Positions 1 through 5,280 of a DNA stretch of 6,255 nt are shown piece after piece. Source of the DNA: an uncultured Ectothiorhodospiraceae bacterium. GTDB taxonomy: Bacteria > Pseudomonadota > Gammaproteobacteria > UBA6429 > Thiohalophilaceae. The first letter of the stretch is position 1; every line of letters starts with the position of its first letter. The notes under the pieces are model-generated. The model did not search any database and was not told the origin of the DNA. It was given only the letters and a program-made list of their open reading frames with translations. The stretch lies in the NCBI GenBank assembly GCA_947259425.1, contig CAMYMO010000469.1, positions 1 through 6,255 of the forward strand. The letters are read 5' to 3'. A program made the position numbers and the translations under genes.

Positions 1-1
1 T

Positions 2-1150
2 AAATATGTGAAGACCTTTGCAGAACAGGATGCAAACGAACGTAACTATGCTTATATACAAGTGAACGAATCCGGGTTTTGCCCTTTTTTAAACCAGCAT
101 GGCCTATGTCATATTCATGCCGAATTTGGCGTCGAACCATTAAGCAATATTTGTATGTTTTTTCCCAGAGTATTTTCAACAACAAATGAATTACCTGAAA
201 TGACCGGGGCCTTATCATGTCCAGAAGTGGTGCGACAGTGTCTTTTCTCTGCGCCAGGTGATCATGAGTTAACTAAGATATCGACTTCGATATTACCTCG
301 GCTTGATTTTCCGCTTGCACATAGTCTGGAAAAAAGTGGTAATTTTTATCACCAAAAATTCCCTGATGTAAATGCACAGCTTATCGCTATGATCAATGAT
401 GAGGAGTATGCCTTTGAAACCCGGATGTACTTTCTGGCTAACTTCACATATCGTCTTGCCCCTCATTTTCACCAGTCATGCGAAGATAAACAGAAATTAG
501 TTGCTGAAGAAATAAATAGAATTAATAAAGCTGAGGTAAAAAAACAACTCGACGAGTATTTTTTTCAATTTAACACCACTGAGCCGGTTGCGATGATCAT
601 TGTCCAGTCAATTTTACAATTGCGTATTCAATATGAAGGTAGCGATAAGCTTAGCAAGTTAGCCGGACAAATATTTGAAAACTATAAAGTCGATTTACAA
701 CGCTCAGAAGATTTTGATGTGTTTGCTGACAATGTTCCTCCCGATGTTCTGTGGCAAAGATTTCAAACACATTGGGAGTTACTTAATTCCAACTATGGTG
801 CTCAACTTGAGGTTTACTTTACTCGTTATGTGACCAACTGTTTGCAGCGTGAGTGGTTTATCGGTATGCCCGATCCATTCGTTTACATTCATATGCTGAG
901 CATTCGGATCGCTATCTTACGTTTTTTATTAACCAGTCATCCAAAGATGATTAGTTTGCTCAGCGAAGAAAAACCTGAACAAACAACTGATGAGCTTAGG
1001 GAGGAGTTTGAGCAACTGGTGGTTGAGGTAATCTATTTGTTTGCACGCAGTATTGATCATAATCATAATTTCTTGCAGGTTGTATTTCATGCCATGCTAG
1101 AACAGCAAATGATGAGTTTTGATTATTCATTACCACTTATAAAATTTTAG
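2..1150 (+). CDS. fliB: FliB-family putative (flagellin) lysine-N-methylase, 5'-truncated
   Basis: The protein resembles the FliB family, which in Salmonella methylates surface lysines of flagellin and is thought to use Fe-S chemistry. Counting from the GTG at 8, residues 23-36 read GFCPFLNQHGLCHI. They are followed by a PLSNICMFFPR motif around 44-54 and an LSCPE motif at 69-73. This matches the family pattern CPFL-x-GLC-x-I, then C-x-x-(Y/F)PR, then SCPE. The ordered cysteines C25, C34, C49, C71 and C78 are probable metal-cluster ligands. The reading frame stays open to the left edge (codons aaa tat before the GTG), and the usual N-terminal C-x3-C-x2-CC segment is missing. The GTG is therefore probably internal, and the real start lies outside the window. 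About 383 codons are visible, most of a normal family length. The C-terminal two thirds is helical-looking and weakly conserved. No flagellar gene is nearby, so the substrate is uncertain. The gene ends 11 bp from the convergent Rieske gene with no obvious terminator between. Confidence 0.8.
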   Translation, partial: KYVKTFAEQDANERNYAYIQVNESGFCPFLNQHGLCHIHAEFGVEPLSNICMFFPRVFSTTNELPEMTGALSCPEVVRQCLFSAPGDHELTKISTSILPRLDFPLAHSLEKSGNFYHQKFPDVNAQLIAMINDEEYAFETRMYFLANFTYRLAPHFHQSCEDKQKLVAEEINRINKAEVKKQLDEYFFQFNTTEPVAMIIVQSILQLRIQYEGSDKLSKLAGQIFENYKVDLQRSEDFDVFADNVPPDVLWQRFQTHWELLNSNYGAQLEVYFTRYVTNCLQREWFIGMPDPFVYIHMLSIRIAILRFLLTSHPKMISLLSEEKPEQTTDELREEFEQLVVEVIYLFARSIDHNHNFLQVVFHAMLEQQMMSFDYSLPLIKF

Positions 1151-1161
1151 TCCGCTGGTTT

Positions 1162-1500
1162 CTAATCTTCTAATTCGATATAAATTGTGTCATCGTTGAT
1201 TTCAACAGGGTAGGTTGAGATCGGAACCGTAGCCGGTTCTTCCATCGGCTTTCCGCTGCGCAGACAAAAACGACTGCCATGCAAAGGACATTCGATGTGG
1301 TCTTTGCGCAGTGCACCTTTCCATAGTTCGGCATCTTCGTGCGAACACATTTCATCAAAAGCAAAGTACTCATCATCAATTCGCGCAAGAATAATACGCC
1401 GTTGATTCACATCAAAACACGACATTTGGCCAGGTTTTAATGCATCTTTGCTGGCAATGGGAAACGTTTTGGATGTTGGATTTTTATCGTCGGCAGTCAT
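1162..1500 (-). CDS. Rieske-type [2Fe-2S] ferredoxin
   Basis: This 112-aa soluble protein consists essentially of one Rieske domain. The cluster ligands are visible as C52-S-H54 and C71-P-L-H74, the standard C-x-H ... C-x2-H arrangement with 16 residues between the two halves. The short length and lack of a signal or membrane segment fit the small cytoplasmic ferredoxins related to dioxygenase ferredoxin subunits (BphF-like) and NirD-like proteins. They do not fit the membrane Rieske subunit of the bc1 complex. It probably shuttles electrons, but no oxygenase, reductase or nitrite reductase gene is adjacent, so the partner is unknown. The ATG at 1500 has a good ribosome site, AAGGA at 1507-1511 on the opposite strand, 6 bp upstream. 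The gene is divergent from the Xre/MbcA-like gene and convergent with fliB, so it is likely monocistronic. The family is secure; the physiological role is open. Confidence 0.9.
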   Translation of the reverse strand: MTADDKNPTSKTFPIASKDALKPGQMSCFDVNQRRIILARIDDEYFAFDEMCSHEDAELWKGALRKDHIECPLHGSRFCLRSGKPMEEPATVPISTYPVEINDDTIYIELED

Positions 1501-1515
1501 TAAAATTCCTTAATA

Positions 1516-1529
1516 AACAATATATTGTT
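1516..1529. promoter_or_regulatory. 14-bp perfect palindrome, candidate operator upstream of the Rieske gene
   Basis: The sequence AACAATATATTGTT is a perfect 14-bp inverted repeat with no spacer, lying 16-29 bp upstream of the Rieske start codon. A minus-strand TATATT (complement of 1519-1524) sits in its centre and could be a -10 box, though that would give a leader of only about a dozen bases. A symmetric AT-rich site covering a promoter is typical of a dimeric repressor operator. The adjacent gene at 1631 encodes an Xre/MbcA-like DNA-binding-type protein, so autoregulation or cross-regulation is a plausible inference. AT-rich palindromes also arise by chance. Confidence 0.35.
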
Positions 1530-1572
1530 GTCATAATCAGCTGTAATTTGGGATAGCTTCTGTCTAAATTGG

Positions 1573-1600
1573 TTTGTGTATTAGCATTCTAACATATAGA
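1573..1600 (+). promoter_or_regulatory. weak candidate promoter for the Xre/MbcA-like gene
   Basis: A TATAGA -10-like box at 1595-1600 lies 30 bp before the ATG at 1631. A poor -35-like TTTGTG at 1573-1578 sits 16 bp upstream of it. The -10 is reasonable and the -35 is weak, so this is only a best guess for the rightward promoter of the divergent region 1501-1630. Confidence 0.25.
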
Positions 1601-1630
1601 CTAGCCAGCTGTAGTTTATGGGGTATTTTT

Positions 1631-2038
1631 ATGCTGAGCGAGACGTACAAGACCATGAGTCATGATGAATGTGCAGAACTGGCGCGTTCGATTATGGCGA
1701 TTTTAGATGGTTGGGGACTGAATGCTAAACAATTAGCAAGCCTGCTCGCATTACCAAAAGGTACCCCAACACGCGCCTTGCGCCGCTATCGAGAAGATAC
1801 GCCGTTTCCAAATGATTCGAAACTTTATGAACGAGTCGAGCATATCATCGGTATCTCTGACGCTTTACGTACCAGTTATCCGCATAATCCACCGATGGCG
1901 GCCTTATGGATGAAACAGGCGAATAAACGTTTCGAGGGTGCATCGCCTCTGCAAAAAATTGTTACTGAAGGTCTTGCTGGTTTAGTTTCAGTCCGTAGTC
2001 ATGTTGATTGCGCCTATGACTGGAAAGTCAATCCATAA
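1631..2038 (+). CDS. Xre/MbcA/ParS-type antitoxin-like regulator, orphan
   Basis: This 135-aa protein has the two-part layout of the MbcA/ParS/Xre antitoxin family (DUF2384 at the C-terminus). Residues about 15-60 look like the Xre-type helix-turn-helix region: an AILDGWGLNAKQLASLLALP stretch, then an Arg-rich helix. Residues about 65-130 match the toxin-binding domain, with the hallmark order W-x(3)-AN-x-x-F-x-G-x-SPL-x-x-I-x(3)-G-x(3)-L and a following VRSHVD helix. In known systems such antitoxins bind a RES-domain toxin and repress their own operon. No RES gene is visible: a 110-bp gap follows, then a convergent gene. It may be a solitary chromosomal regulator. I chose the ATG at 1631 over an upstream in-frame ATG at 1574 because the extra 19 residues do not fit the family and would cover the candidate promoter. 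A GGGG stretch at 1620-1623 is a weak ribosome site. Confidence 0.75.
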   Translation: MLSETYKTMSHDECAELARSIMAILDGWGLNAKQLASLLALPKGTPTRALRRYREDTPFPNDSKLYERVEHIIGISDALRTSYPHNPPMAALWMKQANKRFEGASPLQKIVTEGLAGLVSVRSHVDCAYDWKVNP

Positions 2039-2148
2039 ATTTTCTCAAGAAGTAAATCGCAAAGCATGTGGACGGTAACGAACTGCAAGGAGTATGACGT
2101 GATCGACGTAGTCCCTCAAAGCAGCGCAAAGCGAAGGATCTTGAATTG
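2039..2148. other. 110-bp convergent intergenic region with imperfect short repeats
   Basis: The region separates two converging genes and holds no supported ORF. Around 2111-2137 there is a CAAAGC-AGCG-CAAAGC direct duplication flanked by CCTC and GAAGG. Before it, GACGT-GATC-GACGT occurs at about 2096-2109. These give only short, imperfect hairpins and no T-run, so I do not call a terminator. The CCTTCGCTTTGC-type composition on the minus strand resembles dispersed REP-like intergenic repeats, but one window cannot show that it recurs. Confidence 0.25.
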
Positions 2149-2601
2149 TTATCGCCGGCTTCGTTTACGACCTTGATATTGAACGATCTGCCGGGCTATT
2201 TCATCGTAGGGGAGTTCATCTAAGCTACCAAATTTAGTTTTGGCCTGTTCAATGAGTCCGAAAATGTTTTCGATTGCTTTGTTTTTCGGATCAGCCGCGC
2301 AGACAATATTGCTTAAACCTATTAAGCCGCCTGTTTGTACCTTAACCTCTTTTGCATGTGGCAACGGTCCTTCGATTTTTGTCAGCTTTAGCGCAAATAT
2401 GGCCTTGCTGCGTAACTGGCTTAACAATAATTCGCATTGCGCATTCGCCGGGTTATTGGAGCAAGCGACACCTTCACGATCAGCCAGGCAAAACCGATGG
2501 GCATGTTCACACATGGTTTGTCGGGACAATATACTCTTTTCAAACTTACAGCGAAGTTGGTTAAACTCATGGTAGGTTTCTCGGTATTCACCTTCTTCCA
2601 T
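2149..2601 (-). CDS. conserved-looking hypothetical protein, cysteine-rich N-terminal half
   Basis: I do not recognise a named family for this 150-aa protein. The N-terminal third carries five cysteines, C18, C31, C38, C47 and C56, with H33 and H35 between C31 and C38. This spacing suggests metal or Fe-S binding but matches no standard motif I can name. The middle holds a tidy HAKEVKVQTGGLIGL segment (82-96) that looks conserved. The C-terminus is amphipathic and ends in a basic GRKRSRR tail. No signal peptide or membrane segment is seen, so it is probably cytoplasmic. The ATG at 2601 is preceded by ACAGG about 7 bp upstream. It starts 13 bp after the stop of the 79-aa gene at 2615-2854 and is surely co-transcribed with it from the TATAAT promoter at 2888. 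Regular codon use and RBS spacing support a real gene. Confidence 0.75.
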   Translation of the reverse strand: MEEGEYRETYHEFNQLRCKFEKSILSRQTMCEHAHRFCLADREGVACSNNPANAQCELLLSQLRSKAIFALKLTKIEGPLPHAKEVKVQTGGLIGLSNIVCAADPKNKAIENIFGLIEQAKTKFGSLDELPYDEIARQIVQYQGRKRSRR

Positions 2602-2614
2602 TATTTAACCTGTC

Positions 2615-2854
2615 TTATTTTTCCCATTCACGGACAATGGGTTTTTCTCTGGTTTCGAGAATCTGCTCTTCAGCAAGCAATTGGTTATCGGCGAAAATCA
2701 TTTTAATTTCAGACTGGTCTCCTTCGGCTTGTTCGACGCGCATTGATTTAACCAATGTCTTGGCTTCTTTATAAGCTTCACACTCTTTGATGAGCTCAAG
2801 GTTTTTAACAATCGCGGTAGGCCCTTGATTGATACGAAAAATAAAGTATGGCAT
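2615..2854 (-). CDS. small hypothetical protein (79 aa), first gene of a two-gene operon
   Basis: This is a small soluble protein starting MPYFIFRINQGPT. A mixed helical region with many Lys and Glu follows, and it ends VREWEK. It looks like a compact alpha/beta protein: a beta-rich start (3-9), a helix around 15-40, then a strand KMIFAD (51-56) and a final charged helix. I recognise no assigned function; it has the look of a conserved proteobacterial hypothetical. The frame is open back to an ATG at 2923, but I chose 2854. An AGGAA ribosome site lies about 8 bp before the 2854 ATG, and a TATAAT -10 box at 2888-2893 falls inside the longer version. The cysteine-rich gene follows after 13 bp, so the two products probably act in the same process. 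Confidence 0.75.
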   Translation of the reverse strand: MPYFIFRINQGPTAIVKNLELIKECEAYKEAKTLVKSMRVEQAEGDQSEIKMIFADNQLLAEEQILETREKPIVREWEK

Positions 2855-2887
2855 ATTGATGTTTCCTGTCTTTTGGCTGCATAAGTC

Positions 2888-2916
2888 ATTATAACCAAAA
2901 CTGGCAAAATCTAGAA
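2888..2916 (-). promoter_or_regulatory. promoter of the 2854-2149 operon
   Basis: On the minus strand a perfect TATAAT (complement of 2888-2893) follows a weak TTCTAG -35 (complement of 2911-2916) with a 17-bp spacer. Transcription would begin near 2881, giving a leader of about 27 bases with an AGGAA ribosome site. The -10 is strong; the -35 is poor. The gap of 73 bp to the divergent gene at 2928 must also hold that gene's promoter, for which TATAAC at 2890-2895 on the plus strand is a candidate. Confidence 0.5.
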
Positions 2917-2927
2917 CTAACAAACCA

Positions 2928-3314
2928 ATGAAAACAAAAAAACATTTACTTGCCGTCGTCGAGCTGGGCGGTTACCCGGATTTTACCTCGATCTATGAAT
3001 CGATGGGTTTCGACGTGACCATGGAAAATTCAGTACGTAATGCGAACCGTACACTTAAAAAACTCAAGCCCGAAGTAGTGGTGGCTGAATTTAATTTCCA
3101 ATCGGATTTTCGTGATCGAACCAGTAATTTGGAATCGTTATTATCAACCATGCAATGGCTCGATAAATGTGAAATTGTGGTATTTTTCGAAAAAGAATAT
3201 GAACATCAACTTGAGAAGCTAAAGACGCAATACCACCTGCATTCAACTTTGGCTTTTCCGATTGAAGAAGAATCCTTGCGTCAGGCTTTACAGCAACTCA
3301 GCCCGACTGAATGA
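2928..3314 (+). CDS. receiver-like protein lacking the phospho-acceptor aspartate
   Basis: The 128-aa protein follows the alternating beta/alpha pattern of a CheY-like receiver. Strand 1 is LLAVVEL (7-13), helix 1 about 18-26, strand 2 FDVTMEN, helix 2 36-47, strand 3 EVVVAEF (49-55), strand 4 EIVVFFE (82-88), and a last strand-helix LAFPIEEESLRQAL (108-121). Aligned by eye with the usual PDLILLD and KP-x-x-x-x-EL motifs, Glu54 takes the place of the phospho-acceptor Asp and Phe110 the place of the conserved Lys before Pro111. The strand-4 Thr/Ser position is also not conserved. If it is a receiver fold, it is probably not phosphorylated and may act as a protein-interaction module; this is inference from pattern only. 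No output domain is present. The ATG at 2928 has no good ribosome site but is the first start in the frame. The 3' end overlaps the convergent thioredoxin-HEAT gene by 17 bp. Confidence 0.7.
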   Translation: MKTKKHLLAVVELGGYPDFTSIYESMGFDVTMENSVRNANRTLKKLKPEVVVAEFNFQSDFRDRTSNLESLLSTMQWLDKCEIVVFFEKEYEHQLEKLKTQYHLHSTLAFPIEEESLRQALQQLSPTE

Positions 3315-3948
3315 GTTCCAGTCCATCTTCCGCGACCTCACGTACTTCATGGTGCTCATCGGTCAAACATGACTTTAACAGTTTCTCACTTTTGTTCGAG
3401 GGGATCATGCCAAGATAGTGACAGGCATCGGCGCGAACTCGATGGTCTTCGTTAGCCAGGAATGCCTTGAGCGTGGGTAAGATGGTTAACAGAATATTAT
3501 CACCAGAAAAACTCTCGATGATGGCGCCCAGTCCTATCCGTGCCTGGATGGGGCTATTTGCATCAGCCAAAATATCCAGTGCGATCTCCAGCCATTCGGG
3601 ATGTTCACGAATCAGGTTTTCGATTTTTTTGAGGTGTCCCATCTCTAAGGATTCGGTTATATAACGTAGGATACCCTCGGCTGTATTTGAGTGCGTCACC
3701 CAGTATTCAATTTCGGCTGCAGAGTGCGAGCCAAAAAATTCCAGATCATTTATTTTAAACCAGGGTACGGAACGAACATTAAATTTCTCAGCGAGTGATG
3801 GGTTTGTCGTGAGATCATACTTCTCAAATTTATTGAGTAGACCCTGTTCATCAAGGTTGCTAAAAATTTTGCTGATACTCGGACAATATGCGCAATGTGG
3901 GGAGGTAAACAGAGTGACCTGGCTACTCGGGTCGGTGGATTTAGTCAT
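3298..3948 (-). CDS. thioredoxin/glutaredoxin-fold protein with C-terminal HEAT repeats
   Basis: This 216-aa protein has two parts. Residues 10-85 form a thioredoxin-like domain. A TLFTSPHCAYCPS stretch places the redox pair at C19-A-Y-C22 after the first strand, and NVRSVPWF gives the cis-proline P62 that faces the active site. Residues about 95-214 are helical and contain HEAT/PBS-lyase-like repeats, clearest at 161-187 (NEDHRVRADACHYLG) and 189-214 (DEHHEVREVAEDGLELI), with a fainter one near 125-147. No signal peptide is seen, so it likely acts in the cytoplasm as a disulfide reductase or redox-dependent adaptor, with the HEAT part binding a partner. The start codon overlaps the end of the PilZ gene by 8 bp and lacks a clear ribosome site, which points to translational coupling. 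Alternative name: glutaredoxin-like HEAT protein. Domain calls are good; substrate unknown. Confidence 0.8.
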   Translation of the reverse strand: MTKSTDPSSQVTLFTSPHCAYCPSISKIFSNLDEQGLLNKFEKYDLTTNPSLAEKFNVRSVPWFKINDLEFFGSHSAAEIEYWVTHSNTAEGILRYITESLEMGHLKKIENLIREHPEWLEIALDILADANSPIQARIGLGAIIESFSGDNILLTILPTLKAFLANEDHRVRADACHYLGMIPSNKSEKLLKSCLTDEHHEVREVAEDGLELIQSG

Positions 3949-4213
3949 CGGTAATAAACGCTAAGGCTAAACCGTCGTTATCAACACGGACGACCCGCGC
4001 TTTGACCAGGGGGGCCTCACCTTCACCCATGCTGTTTTTAATTCTGATATGGACGATCGTTCCTTCGGGTGGGAGATTGCTATCGCCTTTTTCAAGATAT
4101 ACACCGCTATTGCTCAAGTCGCGTGTCTGTAATGAGCTTTCTTTTTTATCGTCTGCGACAAGTTCAACATCTAATTGAATCGGCAGACGACTTTCTCTTC
4201 GTTTATTATCCAT
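3941..4213 (-). CDS. PilZ domain protein (putative c-di-GMP receptor)
   Basis: This 90-aa protein is a stand-alone PilZ domain. The two c-di-GMP contact motifs are both present: R-x3-R at R5-R9 (sequence RRESR) and (D/N)-x-S-x-x-G at D32-L-S34-N-S-G37, followed by a VYLE strand. The rest is beta-rich with a VRIKN-like strand and a closing VKARVVRVDNDGLALAF segment, as in family members. With both motifs intact it should bind c-di-GMP; which output it controls (motility, pili, polysaccharide) cannot be read from the window. It is the middle gene of a minus-strand operon, 11 bp after the DUF465 gene and overlapping the thioredoxin-HEAT gene by 8 bp. No clear ribosome site precedes its ATG, so it may depend on translation of the upstream gene. 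Confidence 0.88.
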   Translation of the reverse strand: MDNKRRESRLPIQLDVELVADDKKESSLQTRDLSNSGVYLEKGDSNLPPEGTIVHIRIKNSMGEGEAPLVKARVVRVDNDGLALAFITDD

Positions 4214-4224
4214 GGTTAGCTAGA

Positions 4225-4440
4225 TTAGGCTTCAATATCCGGGATGAGTTTACTTTCGAGTTTGAGGACCATATCTTTGAGACCGAGTTTCCTTTTCTTC
4301 AAGCGCCGTAATTGTAATTGATCGACTAAAGGATCGATGGCTAAACGGTGAATGATGTCATCCAAATCCCGATGCTCAACCCGTAATTCCTCTAGCCGTT
4401 CTTTAATAGCTTCAACATCGGTTTCATCTATGTCATCCAT
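4225..4440 (-). CDS. DUF465/YdcH-family small coiled-coil protein
   Basis: The 71-aa protein is almost wholly charged helix. It has an RLEELRVEHRDLDDIIHRL segment (15-33), a central DPLVDQLQLRRLKKRKLGLKD turn-and-helix (36-56) and a helical tail. This is the pattern of the YdcH/DUF465 family: short antiparallel helical hairpins, typically about 70 aa, with the L-x-x-x-H-x-x-L-D-x-x-I and (R)-LKK-x-K-L-x-LKD signatures. The biochemical role of the family is not established. It heads the minus-strand operon with the PilZ and thioredoxin-HEAT genes. The ATG at 4440 lacks a strong ribosome site, but it is the only start that gives the complete domain. Confidence 0.85.
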   Translation of the reverse strand: MDDIDETDVEAIKERLEELRVEHRDLDDIIHRLAIDPLVDQLQLRRLKKRKLGLKDMVLKLESKLIPDIEA

Positions 4441-4460
4441 ACCGTATAACTGACCTGTAA

Positions 4461-4491
4461 ATTATCGTGACAGAAGTTAACATATTGTCCA
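4461..4491 (-). promoter_or_regulatory. candidate promoter of the DUF465-PilZ-thioredoxin/HEAT operon
   Basis: On the minus strand TGGACA (complement of 4486-4491) and GATAAT (complement of 4461-4466) each match the sigma-70 boxes at five of six positions. The spacer is a long 19 bp. The start would fall near 4454, leaving a leader of roughly 14 bases. It is the best candidate in the 219-bp gap, but spacing is suboptimal. Confidence 0.35.
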
Positions 4492-4549
4492 TTGGCTCGC
4501 TATATCAACGGCGGGTTACGTTCGTTATGTATCTAATTAGTAAAGATAG

Positions 4550-4577
4550 TTGACGAGTTGATTAGCCGCAATAGAAT
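4550..4577 (+). promoter_or_regulatory. candidate rightward promoter in the 4441-4659 gap
   Basis: TTGACG at 4550-4555 and TAGAAT at 4572-4577 are separated by 16 bp, a good sigma-70-like pair on the plus strand. No plus-strand gene follows. Downstream is only an 8-codon ORF at 4621-4647 and then the 3' end of the DnaJ-related gene, which would be read antisense. It may drive a small or antisense RNA, or be chance. The remainder of 4441-4659 shows no other gene or clear terminator. Confidence 0.3.
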
Positions 4578-4659
4578 TGGCCCTATCGAATTTTTGCGCC
4601 AGGTCACAGAAGAGAAATTCATGAATAGTTTTTATCCGATTGGATGATTTGAGACGGTT

Positions 4660-5235
4660 CTATTTCGGCAGTAGTTTCGCCAGTGCGGCATTGATCTGTT
4701 GCAGGGTTGCATGATCACCGCCACGATCGGGATGATGTCGCATCACGAGTTCACGGTAGCGTTGGCGTATTGCCGCGTCATCGATCGGATCATTGAGTTC
4801 TAAAAGCGCTAATGCATCAGCCCGTGAGTCATGTCGTGCCAGCGCCATCCAGAATTTTCCTAATAAATCATCAACTTGTGTCGAGTCGGTGGTTTCCAGA
4901 TTGGTGATATCCCGGTAATACTCGCGCACCGCATCGGCCTGGCTGAGTTTGCTGGCGCCGCTGCGGTAAGGCCAGAGTCGGATTTCGAGTGCGGATATCT
5001 GTAAAATCCCGGTTTTTGCCTGGTAGTAGTCCGCCTGCAGCTGATACAGGCAGTGAAACAGCAGGAAATGGCGTTGGAATAGGATCAACGAATCCGGGCT
5101 GGAGGTGGAAAAATAGCTCAAATTTTGTCCTAGCGCCTGTAGGAACTCATATTCGCTTATGCCGTTGGGATGATTCCCCAATACCTGCTGGATGGGCTCT
5201 AACAAGGTCTCAGGGGCAGGATATTGGATGCTCAT
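4660..5235 (-). CDS. DnaJ-related protein with C-terminal J domain
   Basis: This 191-aa protein matches the DNAJ-related family: a family-specific N-terminal region (about 1-115, with a long aromatic helix around QRHFLLFHCLYQLQADYY) and a J domain at the extreme C-terminus (138-190). The J domain shows helix II IRQRYRELVMRHH and the essential HPD at 168-170, followed by RGGDHATLQQINAA as helix III. With HPD intact it should stimulate an Hsp70 (DnaK) partner. No zinc-finger or substrate-binding C-terminal region of canonical DnaJ exists, so this is a specialised co-chaperone. The reversed layout is normal for the family. The ATG at 5235 has a GGAAAGG ribosome site just upstream. Four tandem octamers lie 14-45 bp before the start. 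The gene is 88 bp downstream of the 98-aa gene in the same direction with no T-tailed terminator, so co-transcription is possible. Confidence 0.85.
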   Translation of the reverse strand: MSIQYPAPETLLEPIQQVLGNHPNGISEYEFLQALGQNLSYFSTSSPDSLILFQRHFLLFHCLYQLQADYYQAKTGILQISALEIRLWPYRSGASKLSQADAVREYYRDITNLETTDSTQVDDLLGKFWMALARHDSRADALALLELNDPIDDAAIRQRYRELVMRHHPDRGGDHATLQQINAALAKLLPK

Positions 5236-5248
5236 TGGCCCTTTCCGT

Positions 5249-5280
5249 CATTGAACCATTGAGCCATTGAACTATTGAAC
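5249..5280. repeat. four tandem copies of an 8-bp repeat (consensus CATTGAAC)
   Basis: Positions 5249-5256, 5257-5264, 5265-5272 and 5273-5280 read CATTGAAC, CATTGAGC, CATTGAAC and TATTGAAC, so each variant unit differs from the consensus by one base. The array lies in the upstream region of the DnaJ-related gene. Just beyond it, TGAACA (5276-5281) and TGTTCA (5290-5295) form a 6-bp inverted repeat with an 8-nt loop. It could be a slippage-prone tract or iterated binding sites. Confidence 0.8.

Noticed and set aside
1574..1630. Upstream start of the antitoxin-like gene at 1574
   Set aside because: The added residues do not resemble the family and would overlap the likely promoter; the ATG at 1631 gives a normal N-terminus.
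2240..2706. Plus-strand open frames opposite the two-gene operon
   Set aside because: Their residues show no family signature, and the minus-strand genes have promoter, ribosome sites and operon spacing.
2855..2923. Upstream extension of the 79-aa protein to an ATG at 2923
   Set aside because: It would include the TATAAT promoter, and the ATG at 2854 has an AGGAA ribosome site at proper spacing.
4069..4311. Plus-strand open frame across the PilZ/DUF465 junction
   Set aside because: Both minus-strand genes have clear family motifs; this frame has none.
4617..4647. ATTCATGAAT palindrome and an 8-codon ORF starting at 4621
   Set aside because: Too short, and a 10-bp AT-rich palindrome is expected by chance; no further support.
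4989..5270. Plus-strand open frame opposite the DnaJ-related gene
   Set aside because: The opposite strand has an intact J domain with HPD; this frame is its shadow.
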